Shown here piece after piece: positions 9,103 through 19,174 of a stretch of DNA of 64,000 nt. Numbering within the stretch: position 1 is the first letter of the stretch; each line of letters opens with the position of its first letter. The position numbers were made by a program, and so were the translations under genes. This DNA is from JBBQZU01 sp038207425 (GTDB lineage: Bacteria > Bacteroidota > Bacteroidia > Flavobacteriales_D > Cryomorphaceae): the NCBI GenBank assembly GCA_038207425.1, contig JBBQZU010000001.1, positions 124,001-188,000 of the forward strand, in the 5' to 3' direction. Below the pieces are notes generated by a model. That model made no database searches. It was given only the letters and a program-made list of their open reading frames with translations, and was not told where the DNA came from.

Positions 9103-9284
9103 CGATTTGGTTTTGCACCCCTGCCGGGGAGTGCAAATAAAAAGGGAATCAGGTGAAAAGCCTGAACAGTACCCGCTGCTGTAAGCTCATACAAAAGCTT
9201 TCGGGCATCCTAAGGCCACTGTAGTGCACAATACACTATGGGAAGGCGCCTGGAAGTGAGCAAGTCAGAAGACCTGCCAGATCG
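9103..9284 (+). promoter_or_regulatory. Cobalamin (B12) riboswitch
   Basis: The aptamer core motifs appear in order: AAAAGGGAA, GGTG, CAGTACCCGCTGCTGTAA, GCCACTG, ATGGGAAGGCGCC and AAGTCAGAAGACCTGCC. The closing P1 helix is formed by CGATTTGG (9103-9110) and CCAGATCG (9277-9284) with one G-U pair. A P2-like hairpin with the arms TTTGCAC and GTGCAAA follows P1. By family knowledge it binds adenosylcobalamin or a related form and turns down the downstream genes when B12 is plentiful. No strong intrinsic terminator lies before the ATG at 9407, so control is probably translational. Confidence 0.93.
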
Positions 9285-9406
9285 TTATATATTTTTCCAG
9301 GCTTTCGGGAATAAAAGCAAGGAATAACTGCAAGAGAGCCGTTGGGTGCTTCTGTTGCCGCTTATTTCTCTTTTTCGATTGCCGGTGCAAAAAATAATAC
9401 GCCACT

Positions 9407-11311
9407 ATGCGTCTGTTTTGTTATGCTCCGGTTTGGGTGGGAATTCTGCTGGTATGTGATTTACCTGCAGTTTTTGCCCAGCAGGATACCTTAATGCTCA
9501 AGGAGTTGGAAGTATTTGCAACCAGGCTCAGCAAATCTGCTGCGGGTATTCATATTTGCGATTATACTCTGGATTCATCACCAGGAAGTGCCCTTCAATC
9601 AATTGACCATTTTCTGGCGCTGCAAACCAATATTCCATTGAGGGGCTATGGCCCCGGAGCCAGTTTTGCACCATCAATTGGTGGAGGTTCGGCGGCACAA
9701 ACTCAAATTCTTATCAATGGAATTCCCTTTGATAACCCTTCACTTGCACAGGCTGACCTTTCACTAATTCCTACATTTTTATTTTCAGATATTGCTTTGC
9801 TGAGGGGAGCTTCAGGGAGTCTGCTGGGCAGTGCATCGGTAGCGGGCACCTTAATGCTCGATCAGCAAATCATCGCTTCAGCGCCTCGCGTCACAGCCAA
9901 TTTATCGGCAGGAAGCTTCGGCGACTATGGTGCAAGCCTTTCAACACACTATGGCAAGGGCATTTTCTTAGGTAACACTTCAGTCTATTGGCGGGAAGCT
10001 CAGAACAATTTCGTACGAACCTTACCCAATGGAATCACTGAGCCGCAGCCGCATGCGCATTTTGCCACAAAGGGAATCCAGCAGGGAATGGCCCTGACCG
10101 CAAGAAGCGGACTTACTGCAAATGCAACACTATGGCTTGCCCGTGCCGACAGACAAATACCGCCTACGCTCAGTCAATTGCAAAATACTTCTACCCAACT
10201 CGATGAAACCTTGCGTTTGCAGGCTTCTGTTTCCAAAGATTTTGGAGGTGTAGTCCTTCGCACTGATGCTGCCTTTGATAAAGGCATCCTTGACTATTCC
10301 GACCCAACGGCCGACATTTTCGATACATCGAAGTTTACCACTTCACATGTTCAATCTAAACTGAGCGCCAAATTAAAGGGTTTTGAATTTTCGGCAATTG
10401 GCATATACCGACACAACAGTGCCTGGTCTGACAATTATGAAGGTATTGCCCGCAGAAACAGTCCTGCCTGGGTGATTTCTGCCAGTCGTACTTTTTTCAA
10501 TGATCAAACATTATTTTCTGCTACCCTTCGCGGGGAATGGCTTAATGGCCGTTTTTTACCTCTGGTTCCAACCTTTGGACTTACCCAAAATCTAGGTAAG
10601 CTATTTCAATTGAAGGCCAACGCCGGCAGGGTATATCGTATTCCGGGACTCAATGATTTGTATTGGAATCCGGGTGGAAATCCTGACCTGCTCCCAGAGT
10701 CGGGGTGGTCTCAGGAAGCAGGAATACATTTTCGTGAAGAGAGTAGCAAAATTCACATTTCCGTGTCGGCATTTAATCGTAATGTAAACAACTGGATTAT
10801 CTGGATACCGGGTACATCCTACTGGAGCCCTCATAATTTGCGCACTGTGTGGAGCAGTGGCCTGGAAATGCAGGCATCTGCAATAAGCGGATTGGGCAAT
10901 TGCCAACTTGCACACAGGCTCGAATACACTTTTGTACGCTCTACAACTACACGGAGTGCTAAGCCCAATGATAGAAGTTTACACAAGCAATTGGTATACG
11001 CACCCGAGCACAGCGTTTTGCTCGAAGAACGGTTAGAATGGAAGAAATACAGCATCACCGCAATTTCACAATTCCAAAGCACTCGATATACCAGCGCTGA
11101 CAATTCTGAATCACTGAATCCATTTTTGGTTTTTCACATTATAGCAGAAATGAAATGGTTATGGCAATCGCATAAAGGCAGTCTCAGCTTTACTGCACGC
11201 AATCTTCTGAACCAGGAGTATGAGTTGATGATGAACCGCCCTTTACCGGGAAGGCATTATTTGGTAGCGCTTCAATTAAATCTGTACAAACCGAAAAAAA
11301 CCAAACTATGA
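9407..11311 (+). CDS. btuB: TonB-dependent receptor, BtuB-like (cobalamin)
   Basis: A 634-residue outer membrane receptor. A signal peptide of about 25 residues ends at VFAQQD. A plug domain follows (about residues 40-150) with LKELEVFATRL as TonB-box region, LRGYG, INGIPFDNP and LLRGASGSLLG. The remainder is a 22-stranded barrel in pattern and ends in an aromatic-rich strand. Length fits BtuB better than the longer SusC receptors. Substrate assignment rests on the riboswitch directly upstream and on the following BtuG-like gene. It would import cobalamin across the outer membrane using TonB energy. The stop overlaps the next start (ATGA). Confidence 0.85.
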   Translation: MRLFCYAPVWVGILLVCDLPAVFAQQDTLMLKELEVFATRLSKSAAGIHICDYTLDSSPGSALQSIDHFLALQTNIPLRGYGPGASFAPSIGGGSAAQTQILINGIPFDNPSLAQADLSLIPTFLFSDIALLRGASGSLLGSASVAGTLMLDQQIIASAPRVTANLSAGSFGDYGASLSTHYGKGIFLGNTSVYWREAQNNFVRTLPNGITEPQPHAHFATKGIQQGMALTARSGLTANATLWLARADRQIPPTLSQLQNTSTQLDETLRLQASVSKDFGGVVLRTDAAFDKGILDYSDPTADIFDTSKFTTSHVQSKLSAKLKGFEFSAIGIYRHNSAWSDNYEGIARRNSPAWVISASRTFFNDQTLFSATLRGEWLNGRFLPLVPTFGLTQNLGKLFQLKANAGRVYRIPGLNDLYWNPGGNPDLLPESGWSQEAGIHFREESSKIHISVSAFNRNVNNWIIWIPGTSYWSPHNLRTVWSSGLEMQASAISGLGNCQLAHRLEYTFVRSTTTRSAKPNDRSLHKQLVYAPEHSVLLEERLEWKKYSITAISQFQSTRYTSADNSESLNPFLVFHIIAEMKWLWQSHKGSLSFTARNLLNQEYELMMNRPLPGRHYLVALQLNLYKPKKTKL

Positions 11312-12342
11312 GAATTAAATTTCTGTTTTCTTTTGCCTTAATGGTACTGTTAGCTTCGTGCAATAGCGATGACGAGCAAACTCCCAAGCCTCCACCTGCA
11401 GCGTCTGATTTGCTGTATATTGCAAATGAAGGCAGCTTTAATCAGGGTAATGCCAATCTTACGGTCTACGATCCTTCCACTTCCACAGCCTTTCAAAATG
11501 CGTTTTCGGCCGCAAATGGCGGTGAACCATTGGGCGATATATTTCAAAGTATTACGCAAATTGATGATGAGCTTTTCTTTGTGGTGAACAACTCACAAAA
11601 GATAGAAGTGGTGAATGCCGCAACACTGCAACGCACCCGCTCTATTGGGGGGCTTACTTCTCCGCGTTATATGCTTCCCCTTTCGGGAAATAAAGCTTAT
11701 GTAAGTGACCTTTTTGCCGGAGCTATACATATCATTGATACATCAACCGGCAGTATAATTGGTGCCGTAAATAGTGGTCAGTGGGTAGAGCGCATGGTGC
11801 TTCATAATGCTGAGGTATGGGCGTCTACTCCCTCCGGCGATGGACTCATTTTTATTGATCCTTCTACTGATTCTATTACAGGGTCACTTGCACTTTCGGC
11901 AGGCGCTAATTCAGTGGCGGTTGACGCAACAGGCGATGTTTGGGTGTATTGTCAGGGCGATTTTATGAATGTGTCACCTGCCATTTACCGCATCCATCGA
12001 ATTACAAAAACCATTGAATCAACCTTTAATATCACCGCCACCGGGGTATATGGCGGGAGTTTGGAAATGGACCATACCGGACACAACGTTTACTATTTGT
12101 TTGGCGGGGATGTATACAAAATGGCAATTGATGCTACTTCACTCCCTTCAGCTCCATTTATATCAGCTAATGGAAGAGTGCTTTACGGAATGAATGTGAA
12201 CCGCAGTACGGGCCAGATTGCACTGACTGATGCGGCTGACTTTTCCTCAACGGGCCATGTGTATCTGTACAATCCTGCAGGAACCCTCACCACTGATTTT
12301 GAAGCCGGAATCATTCCTGGATTTGCTTTCTGGGCCGAATAA
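11308..12342 (+). CDS. Surface beta-propeller lipoprotein, BtuG-like
   Basis: A 344-residue lipoprotein: the signal peptide ends at LLASC with Cys18, followed by NSDDEQ, an acidic stretch of the kind that directs Bacteroidota lipoproteins to the cell surface. The rest shows repeated YVTN/YncE-like propeller blades (DLLYIANEGSF, NKAYVSDLFAGAIHIIDTSTG, AEVWASTPSGDGLIFIDPST, GDVWVYCQG). In Bacteroides thetaiotaomicron the propeller lipoprotein BtuG binds B12 tightly and caps BtuB. Here an equivalent pairing is inferred from fold, lipoprotein type, coupling to btuB and riboswitch control; B12-binding residues were not identified. Confidence 0.75.
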   Translation: MRIKFLFSFALMVLLASCNSDDEQTPKPPPAASDLLYIANEGSFNQGNANLTVYDPSTSTAFQNAFSAANGGEPLGDIFQSITQIDDELFFVVNNSQKIEVVNAATLQRTRSIGGLTSPRYMLPLSGNKAYVSDLFAGAIHIIDTSTGSIIGAVNSGQWVERMVLHNAEVWASTPSGDGLIFIDPSTDSITGSLALSAGANSVAVDATGDVWVYCQGDFMNVSPAIYRIHRITKTIESTFNITATGVYGGSLEMDHTGHNVYYLFGGDVYKMAIDATSLPSAPFISANGRVLYGMNVNRSTGQIALTDAADFSSTGHVYLYNPAGTLTTDFEAGIIPGFAFWAE

Positions 12343-12380
12343 AATTTTGGGACACAGTTCTATTTTAGTTATACATAAGT

Positions 12381-12417
12381 AAAAACCCCCGGCACATTTC
12401 GGTGCAGGGGGGTTTCT
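12381..12417. terminator. Terminator between the convergent B12 operon and PKD protein gene
   Basis: Hairpin with arms AAACCCCC and GGGGGGTTT plus an inner GCAC/GTGC stem. It ends in TTTCTTTC on the plus strand and in a T-rich run on the minus strand, so it probably works for both convergent transcripts. Confidence 0.75.
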
Positions 12418-12439
12418 TTCTATGTCATTCAATAGCGAT

Positions 12440-15400
12440 CTACTGCTTCAGAACTTTCTTATAGACCTGATTTTCTCCAATGTTAAATCTGATCACGTAG
12501 AGCCCTTTGGCTTCTTTAGTCAGATCAAATTTTACAACACTATTGTCCGGTTTATCGAGTTGCAAGTAGCGCACCACGTCGTGGCCGGTTACATCTTGCA
12601 CAATGAATTCTACTGGATATACCGTGTCATCATACATCTTCAGACTGAATATTCCTTCCGTTGGATTTGGAAATACCGTCATTGCTGCAGGGTTTGGCGA
12701 GATATCTATCGGGTCGATAAGACCGATCACTTTTACCCTTGTGCAAACGCGCGCTTCACATATTTCTCCTGAAGGAAGTGTACGCGTTACCCACATGCAA
12801 ATCTTGTATATACCTGGTAAGGTATAACTGTGCGTTACATCCGAAGGGCCTGTGGTGTAAGTCGGTGGCGAAGTATCACCCCAAGTCCACATAAATGTGT
12901 CGCAAGCGCCGAAGTACGAAGCGTTGAAAGGGCCGAAAATAAACGTATTACCGGTTACCTGAGCAGTGAGTATACCACCAGCTACTTGTGCGAAGAATTC
13001 TTGATCGCACAAGCATTCATCGTTTTGACCGCAGTCAGGTAATACTATACAATGTTCAAAATAGCAACATTGAATGGGGATTCCCATATCATTTAGTTGA
13101 TGCAGCGTTACAGTAAAGCACACTGTATCGCCAGGAAGTGCAGGTGGCCCTATCACAAAGCTGATTGGGATAGAATTGCCTGGCGCAACTGGAGCGAAAT
13201 TGATCGTTTGGTTATAGGCACCCATTCCCGCAGGACTGTTGAATTGAATAAAAGCCTCGGTAATCGTTTGTCCGGAGTTATTATTCAGTATTCCTTGGTA
13301 AATATAGAATCCTGAATTTCCTTCACAAATTATGCTCTCTTCGTCAAGGTAACCGCAAGGTGGCTCACAAAATACTTCAATGGTGTCTCTGCAAATTACG
13401 ACTCCATCCTTCATCCACTTAATTTCAATCTGCTGAAGTGGTGGCACGTTTGTTTGCAGGCACATTTGCGGTAAGGTGAACGCTCCTGTAGGCACTCCGG
13501 AACCAATCGGGTCGGGGAGTAGGCTGAACGCGGTATTGGTATAGCCAGAAGTAAGCCATCCTGAACCAAGCGGATTGTTTAGAGTGATGGTAGTTTGTGG
13601 TGAGAGCACGCAAATTCCGATCTCATCAAAGTAGCCCGGCACAAAGTTGTTAAGGAGCGTAATGTCAAAGCAACATCCATCGCCTTCGCTCGGCACCCAA
13701 CCTTCCACACTTACAAATGGGCATGGGTCACAAAATGGAATATCTATGTAGTTGAGCGAATCCAATGAACAACAAAGTGTACCCGGAAATTCAAATGGGT
13801 TTTGCTCATGCCCTACAAGCTTATAACAGAAGGTTTCACCTTCTATACCCGGCCCGAGGAGCTGCACAGTAAATGTCTGGCAATTACCTGGTAGCAAAGG
13901 ATTTCCTGTAAGGTCAATAAATGCCGGAACAACTATAATACTGTCAGGTGTTGATGGCAGTATATCAATAAAGCCGATTGGATATGCATTAGACGCCGGA
14001 TTGCATATGGTGAACGAGTAGAATATACCTTCATCTTCACAGTATATCTCATCATCGAGCACATAGATACACTCAGGTTCTACAGGGCAATTTAATATGA
14101 TGGAGTCCGTACATATTACTTCATATTCCAAGTCCAGCCACTCTATTACAATGACCTGCGGTGAGTTTGTGGCATTTTGGATACAAAGCGTTATGAAGCT
14201 GCTCAATACTCCGGTTGGGATGTCGCTTCCAGGGCTTATTGAGGTAAGTGTAACAGAAGTATTGGTTACCGATTGCAGATTAAGTAAAGGACTCAAACTA
14301 CCGGGTGCCATTACCAGATCACCATCACTGGTATAAATATTCAATCCTTTTATGCCACCCAGCAGGTTGGTATAGTTCACTACTACACAGCAAGAGTCAG
14401 GAATGCCCTCATCATTCATAAGGTAGGTATAGTCTACCGATACACTATCGCATAGTGCTACAGGACAGTCTATCACATTAAGAACTAAATCGCCCGAGGT
14501 GGTGGTGCAGCCAAACTGATTGGTAGCGGTGAGGCTGTAAGTTCCAGATGCGGTTATGGTGAGACAGGTATCGTTGGCATTTGATATTGGCGATCCATTC
14601 AGATTCCACTGGTAGAAGGCAAGACCCGGAGGTCCGCAGATCGTTTTTGGCGGACAGATATCGTAGCAACCTTCAGGAACTATGCACAAGTCAGGTAAAG
14701 GGTTCACCGTGCCTGATGCGGAAGATGAGCAACCGCTTGTATTGTCAGTGCCCACTACGGTATATGTACCTGCCTGAGTGACTGTGATACTTTGAGTAGT
14801 AGCTCCGGTGCTCCATATATAGCTGAGTGTTGGGTCAAACGGAGTAATGGTAAGGGTAGTTGGTTGTCCTGCACAAGCCGGCGTGGGGTTTACACTTACG
14901 GTAAATGAAGGTGAAATCGCAACCTGCACTGTAACCGGTCCTGCCGAATTGGTGCAGCCATTTTGATCGGTAATCTTCACCGAATACCCTGTAAGCAGGT
15001 TATTATCGCATACCAGAAGTTGGTAAGCAGTGTCACCTGCAAGCACATTGTTCAGATCATCGCACCATTGGTATTGGAATCCGCTTTCGAGCGGCGCACT
15101 GAGAGTAACACATCCTGCATCGCATATGTAGAGATTTCCTGATATAGAAGCAAGTGGTAGTGGGAGTTCCACAACTTCTACCTGATCAAGGTCTCTGCTG
15201 CATCCGTTAGCATCGGTGATGGTTACGCTGTATGTTCCCGCTCCGACCGATATTGTTTGGGTGGTCTGATTACCCGGACTCCACAAATAAGTATATCCTG
15301 CGGGTGCGCTGAGCGTAGTGGTGGCTCCCTGGCAAATTACCAAATCTGGTGCAGCCGTAATTTGGGCCGGTGGCACGGCCGGATGCACGACTATGGTGGT

Positions 15401-18400
15401 GCCTGCCGTTGCCACACATCCTATAGCATCAGTTACGGTAACGCTTACAGGATTTACTCCCGCAATTGTTGGTGGTGATGCATATGCAAATTGGCCTGCT
15501 TGCGCACCAAATGTTCCGCTGCCGCCAAAAATCCAACTATAGGTAACCGCACTTGGAGCATTCACAGAAAAGTTAAAAGCCTCATTCATACATACACTTG
15601 CCGGAGCTGTTATAACAGGTATTCCCAGTGAGTTTGGTATTACCACTATGCTTACTTGCGACTGACAACCGGACGGGGTGGTAGCAGTGAGCGTTACTGT
15701 AACAGGCGCCTGAGGGGTAAATGTGAAAGTTGGGTTTGTTGCTGTAGACGTTTGCGAAAGGATATCATTGGCACTCCACAGGTAAGTTAACGGACCATTT
15801 CCCGGAAGGAAGGTGGAGAGGTTTGTGAAGTTAAATACGCCGCATGATGGATTGTTGACGGATAGCCGTGCTTTTACCGGCACGCATACAGGTACATCAA
15901 AGCATACCGTACACGTCGTCGCTGGGTCATCAAGTGGATCAAGGGTAGGCACTGTACCACACACCCTGGCATTGTAACATCCTACTGCAGCGTAAGTATT
16001 TGTCGGTGAAGCCGAAGCACTTCCGCCACCATCACCAAAAGTCCAACCGGTAAATGTGAAGCTTGGAGATGCCACGTAACTGAATGTAATAATATCGCAG
16101 TATGGTGTAGATGGCGAAAAGCTACCTGTAAGGGTGTAACCTTCCGGATCGCATGGATCAAATCCTTCACACAGTATTTCGTTAATCACATAATTTGGCG
16201 ACTGCTTTGAACAACCGGGATTGCTAGTATCAGTTACAATAAAATAATAGACATATGTGCCCGCTCCCTGTGGGTGGTGCGTAAACGAAGGTGTTGCAGA
16301 CGGCCCTTGAACCAATATCGGTGCGCTCGACGGGGGTATGCAATACCACGTGAACACATAGTTGGGATTCGTTTGGCCGAACATGGTAATGGATGTTGGC
16401 GTCTGAATGCAAATTACGTTGCCCTGATCGCTGTAGATCTGAGCAACGGGCCCCGGCTGTGTGCCAACCTGATGGAAGGCTGTGGCAGTGCATCCGTTAG
16501 CGTCTGTTACAGTTACACTTGCTGCACCGGGGGTAGAAGTATTGATTGTTTGAGTTATGCCGCCACCCGGAGACCAGGAATAGGAAGCGAATGCCGGATT
16601 AACAGTTAAACTCACACTATTTCCCAAGGGACAAAGTAATCCAACCTGTGATATAACGGGATTCGGTTTGGGAGTAAGAGTAATATTAAATTGGGTAGTT
16701 ACCACAACACCACATAATTCGGCTGAAGCAATAAGTTGAAAAGAACCCGGAGTATTGCCCCATTGTATTTGTACACTGCTGCTGCCTTGTCCGCCCACTA
16801 TACTTCCTTTGGTAGGATCGCTAAGCGACCAGGTGATGTTTATATCGGGATGTGGTGGAGGTATAAGCGAGTTAGGCACCAGATTATAGGAGGTAAGGCT
16901 GTTCAGGCAAGCAGGCCCGCCTTGAATGGTGTATGGGCCATTTGGGCCTTTTGGCGTGACCGTAAGCGTAAATGGTAGCGACTGACAGAACGGTACGGAC
17001 GTAAGCACCTGCGACACCGAAACTGAATAAGGGCCTGATGGTGCCCAAGTTACCCCTACAGTGGTGCCCGTAGTGCTCGAGAGCGTGCCGTTCACTGCAG
17101 TCCAGGCAAAGCCGTAACCGCTGCCATTGGGCAGGGCTGTGTAAAAGTACGCATCACCCGGGCATATGTCCGTTTCGCCGGTTATTCCCAATGGGGTTGG
17201 AACATCTACAACAGTAATTACCACTGTTTTCTTCTTGTTGCAATAGGATATGGTATCTGTTGGTTCGGCTGAGATGATGTAAGTGCCTGCTACCCCCCAA
17301 TTGATGTTGAATGCATTGGTTCCCTGACCGGCGGTGGTATTGGCAGGTAAATTTGGCGTTACAGTCCATGTATAAGTTGGCAATGGAGATGCGGTGGCTG
17401 TGATTAATGAACTGTTGCCGAGACAAACTGTTGATGGGCCGTTATTGACCAGGCTAAAGGAAGGGCGTATAAGCACATTAAGGGTCGCGGTGCCTTCACA
17501 ATCACCTTCTTCATGTCCTGGAATACAAGCAAGAAACTCACTGCCATAGTTCACGGTGATGGTACCTGTACCTGCAGGCCCCCAATTTATGGCTTCCACG
17601 TGGCCTGTTCCTGATCCAGCCAGTGTCCCACCGGTTACAGTCCATTGATAGGCAGTACCGAGCCATTTGGGCAGCGAATATACCTCTGTAGAAAATTCGC
17701 ATACTATTATTGGTCCTGTGATGGTGCTTACTGCCGGAATAATGGGAACTTGGACCGTACTTGGATTGGTGCAGTATGTGCTGTCGCAGCCTGTTACAGC
17801 CAAGCTAATGGTTCCTACAGGGCCAATACCCCAGGTAAGGCATATATTGCCAGTGCCCTGACCGGTGATGGTATTGGTAATATCGTTGCCATTTGCATCC
17901 AATATTGTCCACACATAGGTAGCGCAGTTCGTGGCGTCCGTTGAATAGCAGGCTTCATCACCTTCACAAAGGGTACTGACACAATAGATTGATGGACCAC
18001 ACAGCTCGTCAACTTCCACTTCCATGGTAAACACATCGGTGCAGCAGCAAAGTACGCTTCCGTCGCTGCCGAAATTCTGATTGGTAGCGGTTAAGGTCAC
18101 CGTATATAAACCGGGGTTTGTGTAGAGCCAGCAAGGATTAGTTTCTTCGGAAGTGTTTCCATCACCAAAATCCCATAGATAGCCGGTGGCATTGGTGGAT
18201 GTATTGTTAAACTGCAGGCACTGTTTTAAACAAACATATCCAGACGAAGTAAATGAAGCAATAGGCTTGGGCAGTATATCAACGCATATTATAATTGTGG
18301 TAGAAACATTTGCAGGATTTGTGATGATCAGTTGCAACACGCCAGACCCTACAGCTCCCCAATTCACAATGTACTCAGCGGGATTGCTGCCTACCGCTCC

Positions 18401-18928
18401 AGTGCCGCCACTTAGCACCATCCATTGGTAGGTGTTGTTTAGGTTCCAAGGCACAAAGAAGGTAACCTGTGAATCTTCGCAAACACTCACACAGCTTTGA
18501 TCGGATGTTGGACTGCCTGGAGATGATAAGAAAGAAGATAAATCTATTAGATTGCAATCTGGCTTGGCACATTCAACGGTAATTACTACCGGGGTAAGTG
18601 GCGTAAGCGGCTGGCCACTACCTTGCCCTGTAAGGTAATAAAACAAAGTATGCTCTCCACAACAATCAGTTTGGTCTATGCCAGGGTTCCATTGGATTGA
18701 CCCGTCACCGAATATTCGGAAACACGCGTCAAGCTCAGGTTGAATTACAGTTACCGATTGAGGGGCGGTGTCATTTGACAATACATTGGCAGTAATATTC
18801 TGCCCGACCTGAAAGGTATATGAGTCAGGAATGGCTGTGATTTGGGCTGATAGCTGAGTAGTAAACAGCAGGGCAGCAGAAAATAGAACCCAAATGGATG
18901 GGTATGGGCTGCGTAGAAGAGCATTCAT
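12440..18928 (-). CDS. Giant PKD/Ig-repeat secreted protein with T9SS sorting tail
   Basis: A 2162-residue exported protein. A signal peptide (cleavage near LSAQ, residue 29) is followed by about twenty Ig-like/PKD modules; PKD signatures such as YLWDFGDGNTS, WTFGDGGG and WTWGDTSPPT are evident, and repeats with the pattern WGxxGxG and LxVxGxN recur in the first half. The middle is Cys-rich. The last 75 residues form a type A T9SS sorting domain (FPNPTEGIFSL, VQDVTGHDV, GLYVIRF, YKKVLKQ). It is expected to be secreted through the type IX machine encoded at 47.8-53.6 kb and attached or released at the surface, as an adhesin or matrix protein. No catalytic domain was recognised. Confidence 0.85.
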   Translation of the reverse strand: MNALLRSPYPSIWVLFSAALLFTTQLSAQITAIPDSYTFQVGQNITANVLSNDTAPQSVTVIQPELDACFRIFGDGSIQWNPGIDQTDCCGEHTLFYYLTGQGSGQPLTPLTPVVITVECAKPDCNLIDLSSFLSSPGSPTSDQSCVSVCEDSQVTFFVPWNLNNTYQWMVLSGGTGAVGSNPAEYIVNWGAVGSGVLQLIITNPANVSTTIIICVDILPKPIASFTSSGYVCLKQCLQFNNTSTNATGYLWDFGDGNTSEETNPCWLYTNPGLYTVTLTATNQNFGSDGSVLCCCTDVFTMEVEVDELCGPSIYCVSTLCEGDEACYSTDATNCATYVWTILDANGNDITNTITGQGTGNICLTWGIGPVGTISLAVTGCDSTYCTNPSTVQVPIIPAVSTITGPIIVCEFSTEVYSLPKWLGTAYQWTVTGGTLAGSGTGHVEAINWGPAGTGTITVNYGSEFLACIPGHEEGDCEGTATLNVLIRPSFSLVNNGPSTVCLGNSSLITATASPLPTYTWTVTPNLPANTTAGQGTNAFNINWGVAGTYIISAEPTDTISYCNKKKTVVITVVDVPTPLGITGETDICPGDAYFYTALPNGSGYGFAWTAVNGTLSSTTGTTVGVTWAPSGPYSVSVSQVLTSVPFCQSLPFTLTVTPKGPNGPYTIQGGPACLNSLTSYNLVPNSLIPPPHPDINITWSLSDPTKGSIVGGQGSSSVQIQWGNTPGSFQLIASAELCGVVVTTQFNITLTPKPNPVISQVGLLCPLGNSVSLTVNPAFASYSWSPGGGITQTINTSTPGAASVTVTDANGCTATAFHQVGTQPGPVAQIYSDQGNVICIQTPTSITMFGQTNPNYVFTWYCIPPSSAPILVQGPSATPSFTHHPQGAGTYVYYFIVTDTSNPGCSKQSPNYVINEILCEGFDPCDPEGYTLTGSFSPSTPYCDIITFSYVASPSFTFTGWTFGDGGGSASASPTNTYAAVGCYNARVCGTVPTLDPLDDPATTCTVCFDVPVCVPVKARLSVNNPSCGVFNFTNLSTFLPGNGPLTYLWSANDILSQTSTATNPTFTFTPQAPVTVTLTATTPSGCQSQVSIVVIPNSLGIPVITAPASVCMNEAFNFSVNAPSAVTYSWIFGGSGTFGAQAGQFAYASPPTIAGVNPVSVTVTDAIGCVATAGTTIVVHPAVPPAQITAAPDLVICQGATTTLSAPAGYTYLWSPGNQTTQTISVGAGTYSVTITDANGCSRDLDQVEVVELPLPLASISGNLYICDAGCVTLSAPLESGFQYQWCDDLNNVLAGDTAYQLLVCDNNLLTGYSVKITDQNGCTNSAGPVTVQVAISPSFTVSVNPTPACAGQPTTLTITPFDPTLSYIWSTGATTQSITVTQAGTYTVVGTDNTSGCSSSASGTVNPLPDLCIVPEGCYDICPPKTICGPPGLAFYQWNLNGSPISNANDTCLTITASGTYSLTATNQFGCTTTSGDLVLNVIDCPVALCDSVSVDYTYLMNDEGIPDSCCVVVNYTNLLGGIKGLNIYTSDGDLVMAPGSLSPLLNLQSVTNTSVTLTSISPGSDIPTGVLSSFITLCIQNATNSPQVIVIEWLDLEYEVICTDSIILNCPVEPECIYVLDDEIYCEDEGIFYSFTICNPASNAYPIGFIDILPSTPDSIIVVPAFIDLTGNPLLPGNCQTFTVQLLGPGIEGETFCYKLVGHEQNPFEFPGTLCCSLDSLNYIDIPFCDPCPFVSVEGWVPSEGDGCCFDITLLNNFVPGYFDEIGICVLSPQTTITLNNPLGSGWLTSGYTNTAFSLLPDPIGSGVPTGAFTLPQMCLQTNVPPLQQIEIKWMKDGVVICRDTIEVFCEPPCGYLDEESIICEGNSGFYIYQGILNNNSGQTITEAFIQFNSPAGMGAYNQTINFAPVAPGNSIPISFVIGPPALPGDTVCFTVTLHQLNDMGIPIQCCYFEHCIVLPDCGQNDECLCDQEFFAQVAGGILTAQVTGNTFIFGPFNASYFGACDTFMWTWGDTSPPTYTTGPSDVTHSYTLPGIYKICMWVTRTLPSGEICEARVCTRVKVIGLIDPIDISPNPAAMTVFPNPTEGIFSLKMYDDTVYPVEFIVQDVTGHDVVRYLQLDKPDNSVVKFDLTKEAKGLYVIRFNIGENQVYKKVLKQ

Positions 18929-18961
18929 AGTGAGTGGTTTTGGTTAGATGATAGGTTATAC

Positions 18962-18969
18962 CAAATTTA
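18962..18969 (-). promoter_or_regulatory. Candidate -7 box for the PKD protein gene
   Basis: On the minus strand TAAATTTG matches TAnnTTTG exactly and lies 33 bases before the ATG. No good -33 TTG is seen. The rest of the 246-base gap to the amylase gene holds a GC hairpin (TGGTGG / CCACCA, about 19055-19075) without a useful T run. Confidence 0.4.
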
Positions 18970-19174
18970 GACTAATTACTGACTAAGGTTAAAAAATTGT
19001 TAATAATAATTTTGAAGCAGGTATATATTGGGTAGTCGGAAACGAATCTATACCTGGTGGTTGGTGCGCCACCACGTGTTTTGATTATTGATCAAGAATG
19101 AGATTTGAAGCTATGCTTAATGAAAAAAACAGGCTAAAGTTACCTACTTTTATATCGATCTGATGTGTAAGTTG

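Noticed and set aside
16274..16609. Plus-strand open frame opposite the PKD protein gene, one of several in this region
   Set aside because: It is antisense to a clear coding gene, has biased Cys/Arg/Tyr composition typical of shadow frames and no start context.
12440..18928. Repeated WGxxGxG and Ig-module DNA as a possible tandem repeat or CRISPR-like array
   Set aside because: The similarity is at protein level only; no exact DNA repeats with regular spacers are seen.
19053..19076. GC-rich hairpin TGGTGG/CCACCA as terminator of the amylase gene
   Set aside because: On the minus strand no T run follows and it lies about 100 bases past the stop.
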